NCBI GenBank assembly: GCA_013423325.1
Contig: BLJB01000038.1
Location: 634-64,633, forward strand
From: Usnea hakonensis
Lineage: Eukaryota > Ascomycota > Lecanoromycetes > Lecanorales > Parmeliaceae
DNA: 64,000 nt
Direction: 5' to 3'
Shown: positions 11,188-23,257 of the stretch, one piece after another
How positions within the stretch are numbered: position 1 is the first letter of the stretch
Layout of the letters: every line of letters starts with the position of its first letter
Program-made: the position numbers and the translations under genes
The notes under the pieces: model-generated
The model's database searches: none
What the model saw: only the letters and a program-made list of their open reading frames with translations
Told to the model about the DNA's origin: nothing

Positions 11188-12676
11188 ATTACTGAACGCT
11201 CGTCTGAGAATACAGCTGTGGAAATGAGGTAGCCTTGAAAGGTTACGCTAGACGTCGCTAACAATATATTCCTTAAGATTTAGTGAAGGCGCTGGAAATC
11301 TCCAGAAGTCGATATGCCGATTGCAGAGACAGTGAATTATTCAGGGACAGTGATTTATTCAGGGACGACAACTTGAGATGAAGAGAGGAAAATACACTGG
11401 TTTATGGATGAAAGCGACGTGGGGACCAATACGGCCCAGGTCGGCTGTGACAGAATGTTCAGCCTCGCCGCTAACAGCGCCACCATTTAGAGTAATGGGG
11501 GCACAGATGTAAATCGCCTTGCTCAGCCACCAAAAAGCGCAAGATGGGACCATAACTGCGCTTGGCTACTCAGGTGTAGGTGTTCATTTTATGGATTTTT
11601 CCTTTGCCCAGCCCGTCAATATATAAGCCTGGGTAGAAATAAACGACGCAAGGCGCCCTTTTTAGGGCGCTCGGTGGCGAATGGGACCGGTTAGGCTGAC
11701 ATCCGGGGCTGAAGGCTGCTTCTGCAGCCTCGTATCGAGCGTTCGCCTGATTCCTTGCTTACCTTGTGGAGCTATTTTCAATATCAGATGCTTTAAAATC
11801 AAGTATAGCGTCCACGCCGATACTTCTACTATTAGCCTCGCACCGCTTTGTCGTGGTGGCTGATTTTTGATGCATGCATGTTGATTGTGACGGTGTGCAT
11901 AGGCAGCATTAGTAGGGTAGAGCGGCAAATCCTTCCGTTAGAGTAGAACCTCTCCGCTAGGCTATGAATAGAATAGTCTTATCTAAGGTAACCGTACGGA
12001 GTACAAGTACCATGCCTCTCTACCGGCACCTTTATCAATTTTTCATATCGACTAGTTTCTACCGGCTATCACCATAATGCCTTCCCAGCGGGGTAGAATG
12101 CCGAGGTATACCTCTGTCAAATCGGATTCAATGCCTGTCAAACTGCGTGGCTCTCTCGCCCCAAAGTCTTGGGGATGGCAGCATGAGTCGTGGGAAATGG
12201 AACAGTGGAGCAAAAAGGGGGTAGGGGAGTAGTGTTTATGGGTAGCGTACGGCCATGAAAAGAACGCCTTATTCGCACGATCATCGAGTGACCTTGAAAC
12301 ATTATAAAAAATCAACCGCTTTCCTACTTACCAAAAAGGCTCAGAGAGCACCAAGAAAAAGGCATGTACAACACTTACACTGCATGTCTCGGATATGTAG
12401 TGATTTAGGTACGATCTTCCACTTCGGTGGGGGCTCGGGCTCTTTTGGCCATGTTGGTGGTACCTTCACCCATCTTTTCATGACACTGCAGAAACGCCTG
12501 GCTTGTTTACTCTCATAACATACAATGTCATGATGTTTAGAACAAGTCTTGTGCTAAGCTACAGCCGTTTGAGTAATGAAATTGTTCATAAGATCTTTAT
12601 TCCCTGACACAGTCACCGTTCCAGTTCACTCAAGGTCTCTACCGTACTGACCAAATGATTCGTTCAGTTCGTCACC
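11188..12676. other. intergenic, small hairpin repeats
   Basis: No supported gene. Near 11652-11670 there is a hairpin (gcgccctttttagggcgc), closely followed by a second (gaggctgcagaagcagcc type) at about 11710-11732. A direct pair ttattcagggacagtgatttattcagggacga lies at 11338-11369. These look like remnants of a small non-autonomous element, but no target duplication could be fixed. Confidence 0.4.
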
Positions 12677-14701
12677 TTATCTTCTCCGAATACGAATATC
12701 GACTCCATTTATCCTGACTTGAGCGCCAGTGATCAGCGTCCACTCCTTGTCCGGATGTTCCAGCGTCATCTGACAGCGCCAAAACATAGATTAGTCCTCC
12801 ATCACCGAACAAAGACACTGCCGACACGGCGAGACCTACCTCGAAGTTCTGCATGAGTGACGGTACGAGCTTATATATCTCCTCAAGGCTGATGTTCTTG
12901 CCTAGGCAAATGTGATCGCCGGCCCCAAATTGAAACATGGTCATTTCCATCTGCTTGACCTGTTTGGAGGGGCCCAACCAGCGCTCGGGCCGGTACTCGT
13001 CGGCGTCAATACCGAAAACACCGCGGTCGCGCTGTACGACCCACGCGTTGACGCCGACTACGGTGCCGCCAGGAATCAGGTTGCCACATATAGTCGCGCC
13101 CGAAGGAGGGACTATACGCTCGGCGTTGAAGCCATTGGCGGGGTGCATGCGGAAAGTTTCTTGGACGCAGGCATGGAGGTATGGTAAAGCATTTGCGGAA
13201 TCAAAGTTGACTGTGTGGAAGCGGTGCCCTGGTTCTTTGGGGGGCAACTGCGTGTCGACTTCTGACTGTAGCTTCACGTAACATCGAGGGTGGCGAAGCA
13301 AATAATAGAAGAGGGCTGTCAGCGTAATTGAACTACACAATCATCAGCTCGGAATGAGAAAGACAGGAAACCGGGCGAGGATCCCATGAATCCTTACGTC
13401 GTCTCGGATCCGGCTATCATCATAGACAGACTCATTGCGAGTACATCTCCCTGCCTAACGACTTTAGGTCTCTCTAGCTTTGCCTGGAGGAACTTGTCGA
13501 GCAGGTCTTCTGGATCCGCCGCACCTTTCTCAACCTTGTTCTCGTATCGCTGTTCTCGCTCTCGAATACGCTGCATGGCGAAAGGGGCACCGGGAAAGGT
13601 GACACTTGAGATCCACTCGCGTCTCTCAAGCCACATCATGACAGGGTTATGCCTTAGGAACACATCTAGTGTCGGCATCTGCCCGGTCTATGAGAAAGCA
13701 CTAGATATCAGCAACGAGTTCCCATTTTATCCTCAAAAAATAAAGGGAGGTAAGGGAACGACGAGACACCGTACTATATATCCAAAAGTTGCAAAGCTTT
13801 TGACATAGGCGATAATGCCGAACATGTCTTTTCCCTGCTCCAAAAACCCGTGTCTGGCGCTGTAAGTCAAATCGCTCATGACATCGAACGTGAAGAAGCT
13901 TAGCCACGTGTGGAAATCGAAGACTCCATCTCGGCCTTTCTTGCCGGCGAACCTATCGTCTAGCTCTTTCAAGAAGGTCACTATGGTACTGTTAATCAGT
14001 GGCTCGTACTTGGCAGCGGAGTTCACGGTAAAGCTTGCGCCAATTGATCGGCGTAGGTTGTTGTGCCAGGTCTGATCAGCGCTGGAAAAGAGTGTGTGTA
14101 CTACTCTGCCCTTACTCACGGGGGTGTTGACGGGATAGTAGTCAGACTAGAACCTGGTCAGCGGGAATAAAGTCGCGTGCTTATGGACTGGCTATGCTCT
14201 GAGAGCAATGCGTTTTCTTTCAGACACTGAGGCATGCTCCATTGAAATTAATCAACGAACCTTTTTGAAGTGCATTCCGGGGCCGTAGATGTCCCTAATC
14301 GCTTGAGGCTGACGGAAGGACAAGACGTTGGGGCCCATTCTCACAACATCTCCGTACATATCGTGTATATGTATCATTGGCTCTCTGTTGCTGTAACGAT
14401 AGGCGTAGCAAAGCCGCCACAAATCAGAAAAGGACGCCAAGAAGGGGCCATTGTATTTGTGGAGGCCATGATGGTAGTAGAGAGACACCAGCCGAACGAC
14501 AAGTACACAGATGAGTACGTAGACCCATGCTTTCGCGGTTGTAGGAAGCCAAGCTTCCAGAGTATTGAGGAATGAGTTCGATGCGAGCATCCTGTAGGTG
14601 TAAAGAAAGGTGAGTTGTTGCTGATCTCCAAAGCACTTAAACATCAGTGGCAAAAGCACCTGCACTGATACGTCATCTTTGAGGTATGAAAGGTACGTCA
14701 T
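12677..14701 (-). CDS. cytochrome P450, pisatin-demethylase-like
   Basis: Membrane-anchored haem-thiolate monooxygenase. Exons (minus): 14701-14261, 14146-13775, 13687-13398, 13332-12840 and 12769-12677; introns of 114, 87, 65 and 70 nt; all phases close to 562 residues. Seen: an N-terminal TM anchor (about residues 57-77), KYNGPFLASFSDLWRL, I-helix AGSETT (363-368), ExxR as ETFR (426-429), PERW (483-486) and the haem loop FGAGDHICLGK with the axial Cys about 510. The last exon restores the usual C-terminus (WTLITGAQVRINGVDI). Met38 (MLASNSF) may be the true start, giving a more typical 525 residues. The closest style is the fungal pisatin demethylase/benzoate hydroxylase group. The substrate is unknown; it lies 8 kb from the MFS/NRPS-like pair. 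Confidence 0.85.
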
Positions 14702-17476
14702 AATACTACAATAAGCTTAATATTTACCACGCCATTAGTCCTAAAGTGGAAGCTTCAAGAGAGGCGAGCGTGCAGCAAACATTTATTTCAGGCTCCATCC
14801 GAAAAGAATATCAGAAGGCACAGTCGCAGCTTTGCATTCCGTATACTACTATCTGGGATAAGGCATCTCTCAGCTCAATGTAATTGAATTGTTTATGTAA
14901 TCCTAGCGATATTATCATTAGGGGGTATTTCATCCATCTTTGAAGACAAGTGTACTACTACCAATTAGCGGCCTTGATTGTCCGCGACATTGACGATGCT
15001 GTGCGACTTTGTTTGCGACATTGATAGTACAAGGGAGAATCCAGATATGATGCTTGCCTTTCCAGGCAAAGCAGAGTCGCAAAATACTTCCATCATACGA
15101 TCACTTACGAAAATGCCCACGAACGCCAGATGTTTCGCAATGGCCGGCAGCGGCAGCCTGATCAGCTTGACCACAGCAAGCTGGATTGGATCCCCGTTCG
15201 CTGGATGACACATGATCTCTAATTTTTAATAGATTTCTAGACAACTCTCGAAAGGGGAGTGTTCGCAGTATATTGGAGGGGAAGGCTACGCTGAAAACAT
15301 TTATCAGTATCGTTTGTACCAAATCGAGTAAGCTTGTTGTAGCAGAGGTAACCTGTCTGTAGCGACACCACCACTAGCGGGAATCATGCCCGTGCGTTGT
15401 TGAATTGGAAGCAGTGGTCAGGGGTTCTACCCGAAATGCATGTTAAATAGGACGGATCCAGGAGAGTTTCTGGAGATCAATCAATGCCTCTTGAATATCC
15501 ACATACATAGATTTCAACATGCGTATCGCCAGCTTCAAGAACTCTTGCACTCGTATCCAGTGTGCTAGAAGAAACACTATGAAGACCGTTAGCACGGAGA
15601 ACATCTGAAACCAAGCGATTCTTGCCAACAAGGAAAAACAGGGATTCTGCTGATGTAAAGTCAAGTGTGCAACAGATACGGAAAGCGATCAGAGCCTCAA
15701 ACCATTACAGTGATGGATGACCCAGCCAATGGATTTGTGCTCATCACCTCTGGGTACTCGCTTGATAATACAGTGCTAAAGTCCTTTCCCCACTGCGGTC
15801 ATCATGTCTGACATCCCGCACGTAGCAGTACATGGGAAATGGCCCCAGTAGCTTTAGTGTTGCCCTTTATGCTCATTGTTCCAGCTGGACTCATCGCCCT
15901 GGTGTGAATGGACACCAATACACAGTTCCTAGCTGGCGGACGAGATACACGCAGTAGCAATAGTACATCTCATTTGACTTGCTAGTCAGAGCAATTGCCC
16001 TAGAAGTGAGATGGTAGGCGCTCAAGACCTCGGGTACGATGATAGTTGTAGATATATGTAGTACATGGTGTTTCGGTACGGCCCTTTCTTCCTCATCAAT
16101 CGACAGCTTAGTCTGATACGAAGAAGCACACTACCAACAATAAATGCGGCGTATCGATATACCTTGCTAGAGTCTTTTTGGAAGCAAAGTGACACCAGGG
16201 ATCGTCTGTTTTTTCCATCTACTAGAACATGCGCAAGCGCTTGCTCACACGAGGCTGATGGCGGAGCTTGAGCTTGCCAAGCCGTTCTGTCCCGAACAAG
16301 CGCTCTATCCATTACGATGCAGTCCTCCAGTGCATAGCAAATACTCCGAGTATCTATTTCACTGGCTCGAACTGCAACGGACAAACTGCCTTTGTTCATC
16401 CATAGCTGGTTAGAGCTTTCCCTCATGTCCTGTCACAGTATATCCGTCCTTATCGTCTCGACACTAAGAAAGTTCTGCCCGCTGCGCATTGGACTTGCAT
16501 CAAAAGCTCTTGAAGGATATATTCTTGGCGCGATAGTACAGTAAATAATTGTCTTGAGCTATGAGTACACTCAGATACCCTTCGAATGTTCGCTGGTGCC
16601 ATCCAAGCTATGTGAGATTCATTTCCTAACGGCGCTGATCCAATGGTAGAGTAGTTTTCTACGAACGGATTGAGTGTGGGACAGCTTGACTTAGTCATCC
16701 TGAAACCTGGCCCCCTATTGGTTGATTACAAACAGGCTGTCTGTACTCTGTCTGTACTCCGTGCTCCGTAAATCCCATACATTATCCTATCAATGGGCAG
16801 GACCGACCAGAGATGCTTAATTGATCACGCACCCACTATCCTGGATTCGTTTCTGATTCGCCGCCATCATTGCAAGTTTCATGTACGTTCGTGGAAATCA
16901 TAAGCCGAGCCTGGAACTGCTGTTTACAGTGTCTTCTTCCCATTTTTCGAGGGCAAAGAAATTCTTCGCGCACATTCTGTGAAGGATCTGTTCTGCAGGG
17001 TTTTCGATCTGCATGGCTGTCAGCGTATGTGCCCTTAGGATGCCGATAGGGTTCCACAACTCTCATCTCAATGGTTTCTTTATCCTTCCTCTTCTTTCAT
17101 ACTGCAGTATAACATATTATTTTAATGCTGCGCGATATATTTGAAGGCCGTTGGCTCTGAGCCGAGTCAATTTATTGGTTTGCTCCCAATTCTAATGGCG
17201 GCGGTGTAGCCAAATGTCCGGGCTTATGCATCATGCAGCATGTGCGATGTAACCTAATCCCAGCCCACGCTGATCCGGGCTGATGGCGGCGTAGCGATAT
17301 CTGACCACCCCTCACGTTCCACATTTTTTCCTTTTTTTTTCCCTCTACCTTTGTACAATTCAGTCATATAGTCTTTCTTCTCCTAGGCTCCGCCAGCGAC
17401 GACTTTCTCCGTCGGTGCGCATTCTCAATTATTCAACACCGATGCCAACATAACCCTTAACAAGCCTGCAGCTGGG
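14702..17476. other. gene-poor stretch with decayed ORF
   Basis: No complete gene is supported over 2.8 kb. A 73-residue minus-strand frame (15664-15443) has one TM-like stretch (WFQMFSVLTVFIVFLLAHWI), and its 3' part is the dispersed repeat described separately. Other frames at 15.0, 16.0-16.7 and 16.9 kb show no domains. The 16735-16772 segment repeats the word ctgtctgtactc. Confidence 0.4.
15415..15520 (-). repeat. dispersed coding-like repeat, copy A
   Basis: This 106-bp segment matches 49375-49481 in the same orientation at about 92 percent (8 substitutions and one 1-nt indel by eye). In the minus frame both encode MLKSxYxDxxEALIDLQKLxWI. The indel puts a stop just after WIRPI in this copy, while copy B reads on. 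Two copies 34 kb apart suggest fragments of one gene family or of a mobile element. Confidence 0.7.
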
Positions 17477-19052
17477 ATGGACAAGTATGCGGACCAGCGC
17501 GACCGCATCATTGGAAGCTGTACAGCAATCATCGCGCTCACCCTACTCTTTGTCTTTTTACGACTCCTGTCTCGAAAGCTCTCACGGGCAGGATATTGGG
17601 TGGGTTTGCGCATACTCATTCTATTCGCCTGGAGTTCCGTTTTTCAAGCTAATGGTCATTTTTGATTAGTGGGATGATCTTTTGACGGTCATAGCCGCTG
17701 TATGGCAATGCTCCACGGTTTGCAGTACTTCACCGCGAATGCTGACACGGGGAGGTGTTCTCTATAATATGCTGTTTGTTACTACTACTACGTTCGTTTG
17801 GCTCTCCAAATCTTATTAGTCGTAGATGTACTGATTGATATGTTGTAATGCAGAGCTTTCCAATGGATATGCACGGCACATCTCCAGCTTTAATTCGGCG
17901 GTTGCCGCTCAAAAAACAAAGGCTTTTCTGAGAGTATTGTTGGTCTTCGAGGTATTCTTGCATACGGCAACCACTATCGCAAAACTCTCCGTGTACGTGT
18001 CTTTTGATAACAAAGGAGTGAGTCAAAGGTTGACGGAACTTCGCAACTAGACTAGCATTCTACTACCGCATCTTTCCAATACTTCGATTTCGACGGCTAG
18101 TAGTCTGGATTGGAGGTGCATCAGTAGCCTTCGCGGTCTCAGTCGTTTTCAGTGCCATATTTCGATGGTTTGCGGACCCATTTCTCTAATGCCACTACTC
18201 AAACTAAAGTTCGCAGTCGTCCCATTGACTACGCCTGGGATCAAGGTGATGGCAGTATTAAAGGTCATTGCTTCGGTGTCCAAGGCTTTTTTATTGGTAG
18301 CGGCTCTTGCAACGTCGGTCTCAACATGCTAATCTTTATAATCGTACGTCACGATAGTTTACTTACTTTACTTCATCGTTTGGGTGAGCCATGATACTAA
18401 GTTCACTTAGCCGATGCCGCTCTTATGGCGCCTACAAGTCACCGTGCGGCAGCAGATCGTTTTGACCATGCTCTTCACCTTGGCTGGCTTGTACGTCTCA
18501 GAGAAGGACTGGTTTTCTAATCGACCGATAGCTGACAGCGGGAATAGTGTTGTCATCGTCAGTATCATCTGGGTCGTTGTCGTCTCCAGAGTTCAACAAA
18601 GTGATGTTACATGTGAATAAGTCTTCTAGTCGTACCCTATTCTGAATTGACTAACAGAAAGTGTAGGGAGCTACGTCGACGCCGGTATATGGTCAGCGTT
18701 GGAGCCCAGCATGGCAGTCATCTGTGCTTGCATTCCCAGCATTCGACCTCTAGCCAATATTTTCGCATCGGCCCCTTTACTAAGAAGTACACTCCCCTCG
18801 ACCGTTGGTATCTCTTCTTCAAGACGAGTATTGGAAAGCGGGAAAAGACCAAGTGATGGCACCTTTACTGAGCTTTATGAAGCGGATGATTTGAGGCCAC
18901 TAGGCCACGACGTATCTGTCCGAGGTGGCAGGGTCAATGGAGATCTACCAGATGTTGAAACCACCGTAATGGCTGAAACAGGCATCAGTGTCAGGACAGA
19001 TATCACCCTAGCCACCAGTAACAGGCTGTATTACAATGATAGACTTTACTGA
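17477..19052 (+). CDS. rhodopsin-domain (PTH11-like) membrane protein
   Basis: Seven-TM fungal membrane protein of the rhodopsin-domain/SAT5-like group, often considered receptor-like. Fragments that splice in phase: 17477-17599 (MDKYADQRDRII..RAGYW), a middle exon from 17671 (WDDLLTVIAA), then the block from about 17852 (GYARHISSFNSAVAAQ) ending KLSV, which joins LAFYYRIFP by an intron at 17995-18051; next IFR joins CRPIDYAWDQGDGSIKGHCF, then PMPLLWRLQV, FGNSVVIVSIIW and DVTWSYVDAGIWSALEP. The motifs CRPI.YAW, PMPLLWRL and WSYVDAGIWSALEPS are hallmarks of the family. About 120 disordered residues close the protein at 19052. The join between the second and third exons is not settled. There is no CFEM domain. 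Function unknown. Confidence 0.75.
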
Positions 19053-20438
19053 AACTGGGAGGGTGCGGGCCGCCCTCGAGGAGCTTTATATAGCAGTGGT
19101 TATGCTCTCAGTAGCTGTTGTCTTGGATTCTTGGTTTCAAGGAACGGCGAGGTGACATGTCTTGTTATTAGATGTCAGAGACAGTAGAGACTGCAATCTC
19201 ATCGAACGAATCTGAGTCGACAGACGTGACTGACTACAGACGCATTCGCATTTTGGATTAGTGATCACAGACTCCGAAGAGATCCGGAAAGCTTCAGAAG
19301 GCAATGACTCAACGCACCGTGCCTCTAAAGGACCAGCCAAAATGACGCCACAAACGGCGTAGTTCCCAAGCATCGACCACGCCAAGGAATTATTGGGACT
19401 GCAGAATGGCGAATCCGTATTTGAGTGCGAGGGTGGCAGCCTAGATAATTCCTTTTCATTAGATGAGTTGAGATAGGCTCTTATGACTAGCCCTAGAAGG
19501 AAGCTGAGGGCGATCAAGACCCAGTTCGGGCACAAGGAGACGCTGGAAGAGGCACAGCAGTTGTTGTGTGTGGGGACGTTACCGACTTATAATTTATCAA
19601 CGTATCTACTTTTGTAGCAACTGAATCCACTCAACGCTCTATGCATTGAAACGTTGCTCCGGAGATCGATGCCCGGACTGAATTCCTAGCGTTCTAAAAC
19701 GACTGTACTGTCAGACTCCTGTGCTATTCGTATCGATCTCACACATTTTACAGCCCGACCCCAAGTGCAAATTCACCCGTTTCCCTATTGCTTAGGTGGG
19801 TGGTTTAGTATTCTTCTACGTGTTGATCAAAGCTGCCATGGATAGTCTGGGCATGCTTTTATAGTGGCCAAGTAACACGAAATCGAAAGCGTTGTAATTG
19901 AAATAGATTCGGGACAAGAATCCAAGGGCCAAGCGGATGCCAGTGGCTATTCTCAGCCTTTTCCGGACTCTATTCTTACGGATAGATGAACATTGGAGGA
20001 TTTTAAGGACAGGCTTTGGGCTTTGAGAGCAAAAAACTTGCTGGTCAGACAGCGAGAAGACAATTTTAGAGGAAAGTCTTGAAGTTGTAGCGTAATCGGC
20101 TCGTGGAGGGAATGGCTGAGAGCTCCCGCCTACGTCTGGAGCGACTTGACATGCCTTTCATGTGAAGTTACAGCGTCGTCTTCAGATTCGTGTAGAGATG
20201 AAGGAGTTCAATTTTGCATAAGTAGGCGAAAAAGTAAATAACGTGACGGAAGCTAGTACTAGCTTCGTAATATAAGACATGGCTACTCGTACGACATGGC
20301 AGCTCCGCTCTGACTATAACTACTTGTCTTTTGATGCACGCCCAGGTCAACGAGCTGCCGTATCTCACTCTCTGATGAGTACAGTCATACATTAACTTAC
20401 GCTCACGGCCCACCTTTCGCCTTTTCCCTTTTGTTATC
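19053..20438. other. intergenic, no gene seen
   Basis: No supported gene. A 132-residue minus frame (19535-19137) starts with one hydrophobic helix but has no family features and no splice-site context. The rest has only short frames. Confidence 0.4.
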
Positions 20439-21661
20439 AGCGAATCCGAGGTATCTACACTGGGTAAACCACTACTCTTGAAGACAACGCCAGGCGTATA
20501 CAGCGATGCTCCAGACCGTGATGACGCTGCCTCAGCCTCTGAAGCGGTCTTGATAGATTAAATGCACTATTCTGACGCCGACCCGCCTGCTTATGAAGAT
20601 GTCGTAAAGACATCAAGACAGACAACAGCTCGAAACCAAGAACAACAATCGTACGTTCGATCCCCAACCGAGCCCCGGTCTTATCAATTCCTGTGCTGCC
20701 TTTGCTGAAATGATATCACTAGATACCCCATCCTACCAACCTACCTAGCTTCGCGCGTCTTCTGCGATGAAACCACCACAACGACACATTGGCCGCTCTA
20801 CACTCAGGACGCCCAATTTCTCACATAAAAGCTCAAAGAGCAGGCGAAACCTCCTCCTAAAAACAACGCTCGAATCATCCGCACACAAACCGAGGCCAGG
20901 AGGAGCAATGAGAGGACTGCAGTGTTCACAGACACCGATTTCGATGTCCGGCTTGACATGACACATCTCCTCGTGCCTAACCCGGACGCCTCTCATAGGC
21001 TCTTGTGTCAGGACTTCGACAATCCTCTACCTCGGGTAAAAGCCTATCGCGGTCATCGCATCAAGACCAACTATTCATAAGAGTCCGCGCCTACATCTAC
21101 TCCTAGTTTACCTCTTCCTTTCCAGTGCGCTCCTTTACCCGCAATTGACGCATCCTACGCCCTGATTCCGCAGCACTCGAAACTATCATCAAATCTCTAG
21201 TACGCTCAACCAATTGTCACGGCGGACTCAATGTCACCTTTCCCATCACACACAGCCGCATCACGGTCTACAGTCCCTGCTGGCAAAACCACTACCGCGA
21301 GAAGCTATGGCTGCGGTGGATCTTCTATCTTACATTTCTCTGGGTCATAAGTGGGCCATACTTGTGGTTCGTGACCAGTCGCTGGGAGGTAGAGACGGCA
21401 GTATTGCCGTGCAGCACAGCACCGGAGTGCGGCAAAGGACAAAATACTTTAAAGAGCGAGGAGAGCTTCGTCAAAAAAGGGAAGACTAGCATAAGACGCG
21501 CGGTACTAGGGAGGATGCAAGGATGGATTGATGAAGAATACAAGCTTGAGATAGAGAAAGCGAAAGCACATGCTGGTCCTGACGGATCTAGAAAGATGTC
21601 CGGTACAGGCAACGCTTTGAGATGGGGTTCTGAAACTCTCGCGGCAGGCTATCACTCTTAG
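20439..21661 (+). pseudogene. pseudogene of a fungal integral membrane protein
   Basis: One frame can be followed for most of the length but is broken by stops. An N-terminal block (TTPGVYSDAPDRDDAAS) ends in a TAA at 20559; then come SDADPPAYEDVV, a Lys/Pro-rich linker and VFTDTDFDVRLDMTHLL, with TGA/TAA stops at several points. After a frameshift the C-terminal part is intact: IIKSLVRSTNCHGGLNVTFP, one TM segment (WIFYLTFLWVISGPYLWFV), TSRWEVETAVLPCS and a long amphipathic tail ending at 21661. This order (PPxY-type linker, RSTNY.G.LNV.FP, TM, WEV) is a known fungal family of unknown function. Stops of the TAA/TGA kind would fit RIP C-to-T changes. The alternative, many small introns, is less likely. 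Confidence 0.6.
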
Positions 21662-22578
21662 TAAGGATATTAGTAGCTGAAATGCGGACAGCTAATAGTC
21701 TAAGATTCACGAACGTCGAGACGAGGCTAGACTCTAGGATACGGTATAATAGAGTATGCGCCTAAAGTGTGCTCTCGTCAGTGGGTCCCTCGCAACTCTT
21801 CTACTTTGCCCTGCCATTACCATACCCACCAAAATACCAAGGTCCGTGAACAAGAACGCTATGGATATCAGCAATTATAACTGCCACACGCCTAGCTACG
21901 CAGGAAGAGAGCTGTGAGCGCACGAGATACAGATCGCCAGCGACGCACACCATTTCCCAAGCCTTTCCTGAGCGGACAGAGCCCAAACGTGTACCTATCC
22001 CAGTGTTCGACGATGAATCGTACCTTCCGCCCCCACATACCAGCATCAGATAGACGCAAATTCGCAAACATGAGACCTCAAGGAGCACAGACATCCTACC
22101 CACAGTCCCAATCATCATTGCCCCAAGACGCATACTTTATTCCCTCCTCTCCTACAGCATCAGCCCATCTCGTTAATAAGATTACCCATATCCGTCTAAT
22201 AAATACCGCTCTGTCCTCATCATCCCCTCTCCCAACATTCTCCATACATCCGAATTCCGTACCCGTTATCTTACATACCTCATCAGTAAGATTACCCATA
22301 TCCGTCTTACCAATACTCTTCTATCATCATCATCCGTCCGCTTCCCAGCATCTTCCAACCCCCCGCCCCCCCCTCACCCCGGGGATCCCATCCTATCCCT
22401 TCCCCTCTCTTCCCCTCTCTATCCCCTATTCCCCTAGCCAGACCCGAAACCACCACTCGGCACCCCCTAATATCCTATTTCAAAAGCGTAAAGGGAAGGG
22501 AAGGGAAGGGAAGGGACGCAGTGCGCTTGGATGATAGGGGAGGGATGAGAGGGGGGGGGTGATAAGGGAGGGATGAGA

Positions 22579-22612
<34 letters not shown>

Positions 22613-22614
22613 AA

Positions 22615-22645
<31 letters not shown>

Positions 22646-23257
22646 GATGCGGGGATATGTTATCGTGTTGTGAGGTATTTATATACGTGTAGGGTTGGAA
22701 ATAGACATGTGGGTATGGATGATAGATATTATAGCGTATGAATGTATGCTGGATAAGTAGTTGTGCGGTTAGTACGGAGAGAAGTAAGAGGTCGGTCATT
22801 CAAGGGGTCGAGATAGAGTATTCTTTATGGATGGTGCTAGTGCGTGGATGGGGTTTTTTTGGCGTGTGAAAGGGGGTTTTGGAGGGGGTTTTGGTAGTGT
22901 GTGGTGTGGAGGGTTAGGGGAGGGTTAGTGCGAGTGATATGGGTGCAGAGGGGAGGGGAGGGTGGGATTATGGGGATAGACGTGGGGAAGTGGTTGGGTA
23001 GAGGAAGGTGATACTACTGGCTGGGTAAGTGGTACGATCGTTCTAAAGAGACTGTGGATCTTCGTTTCGGAGCGGTGATAGGGGGAGATAAACAAACCCG
23101 AGAAAAATACAGCCTGGGCAGGCGCTCCAATCACACTGGTGGTAAGCCTCACCCCACCATTCAGCCCCACTCAATATTCACGCCCTTGAACCCCCACCGA
23201 ATAGCCTTACCCCATTACTGCGCACCTACCACTCCTCACCCCATAACCACCCACCCC
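21662..23257. other. low-complexity gene-free stretch
   Basis: No supported gene. The plus strand is strongly pyrimidine-biased from about 22130 to 22470, then flips to purine-rich (AAGGG runs at 22488-22515, long G runs). A 21-bp word taagattacccatatccgtct is repeated exactly at 22177 and 22287. Open frames here are compositional artefacts. Confidence 0.6.
22581..22644 (+). repeat. paired poly-G tracts (31 G, AAA, 30 G)
   Basis: A run of 31 G at 22581-22611, then AAA, then a run of 30 G at 22615-22644, preceded by an AGGGATGAGA-type repeat. Such runs can form G-quadruplexes and are prone to length error in sequencing and assembly. Confidence 0.9.

Noticed and set aside
11338..11369. Possible target-site duplication ttattcagggac
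   Set aside because: It is a simple adjacent direct repeat with no element between the copies.
18570..18700. Rhodopsin-domain gene as a pseudogene because one junction gave a stop
   Set aside because: Moving the acceptor to the TGTAG at about 18666 restores the family motif WSYVDAGIWSALEP in phase; likewise an acceptor at TTCGCAG restores CRPIDYAW.
19137..19535. 132-residue minus frame with an N-terminal hydrophobic helix
   Set aside because: No family resemblance, odd composition after the helix, and no splice or neighbour support.
21914..22534. 206-residue open frame on the plus strand
   Set aside because: It lies in the pyrimidine-rich tract; the protein is almost all Ser/Pro/Thr/His with no domain, and the frame is a product of composition.
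22467..22799. 110-residue minus frame with long poly-Pro
   Set aside because: The Pro run is the translation of the poly-G tracts; there is no gene context.
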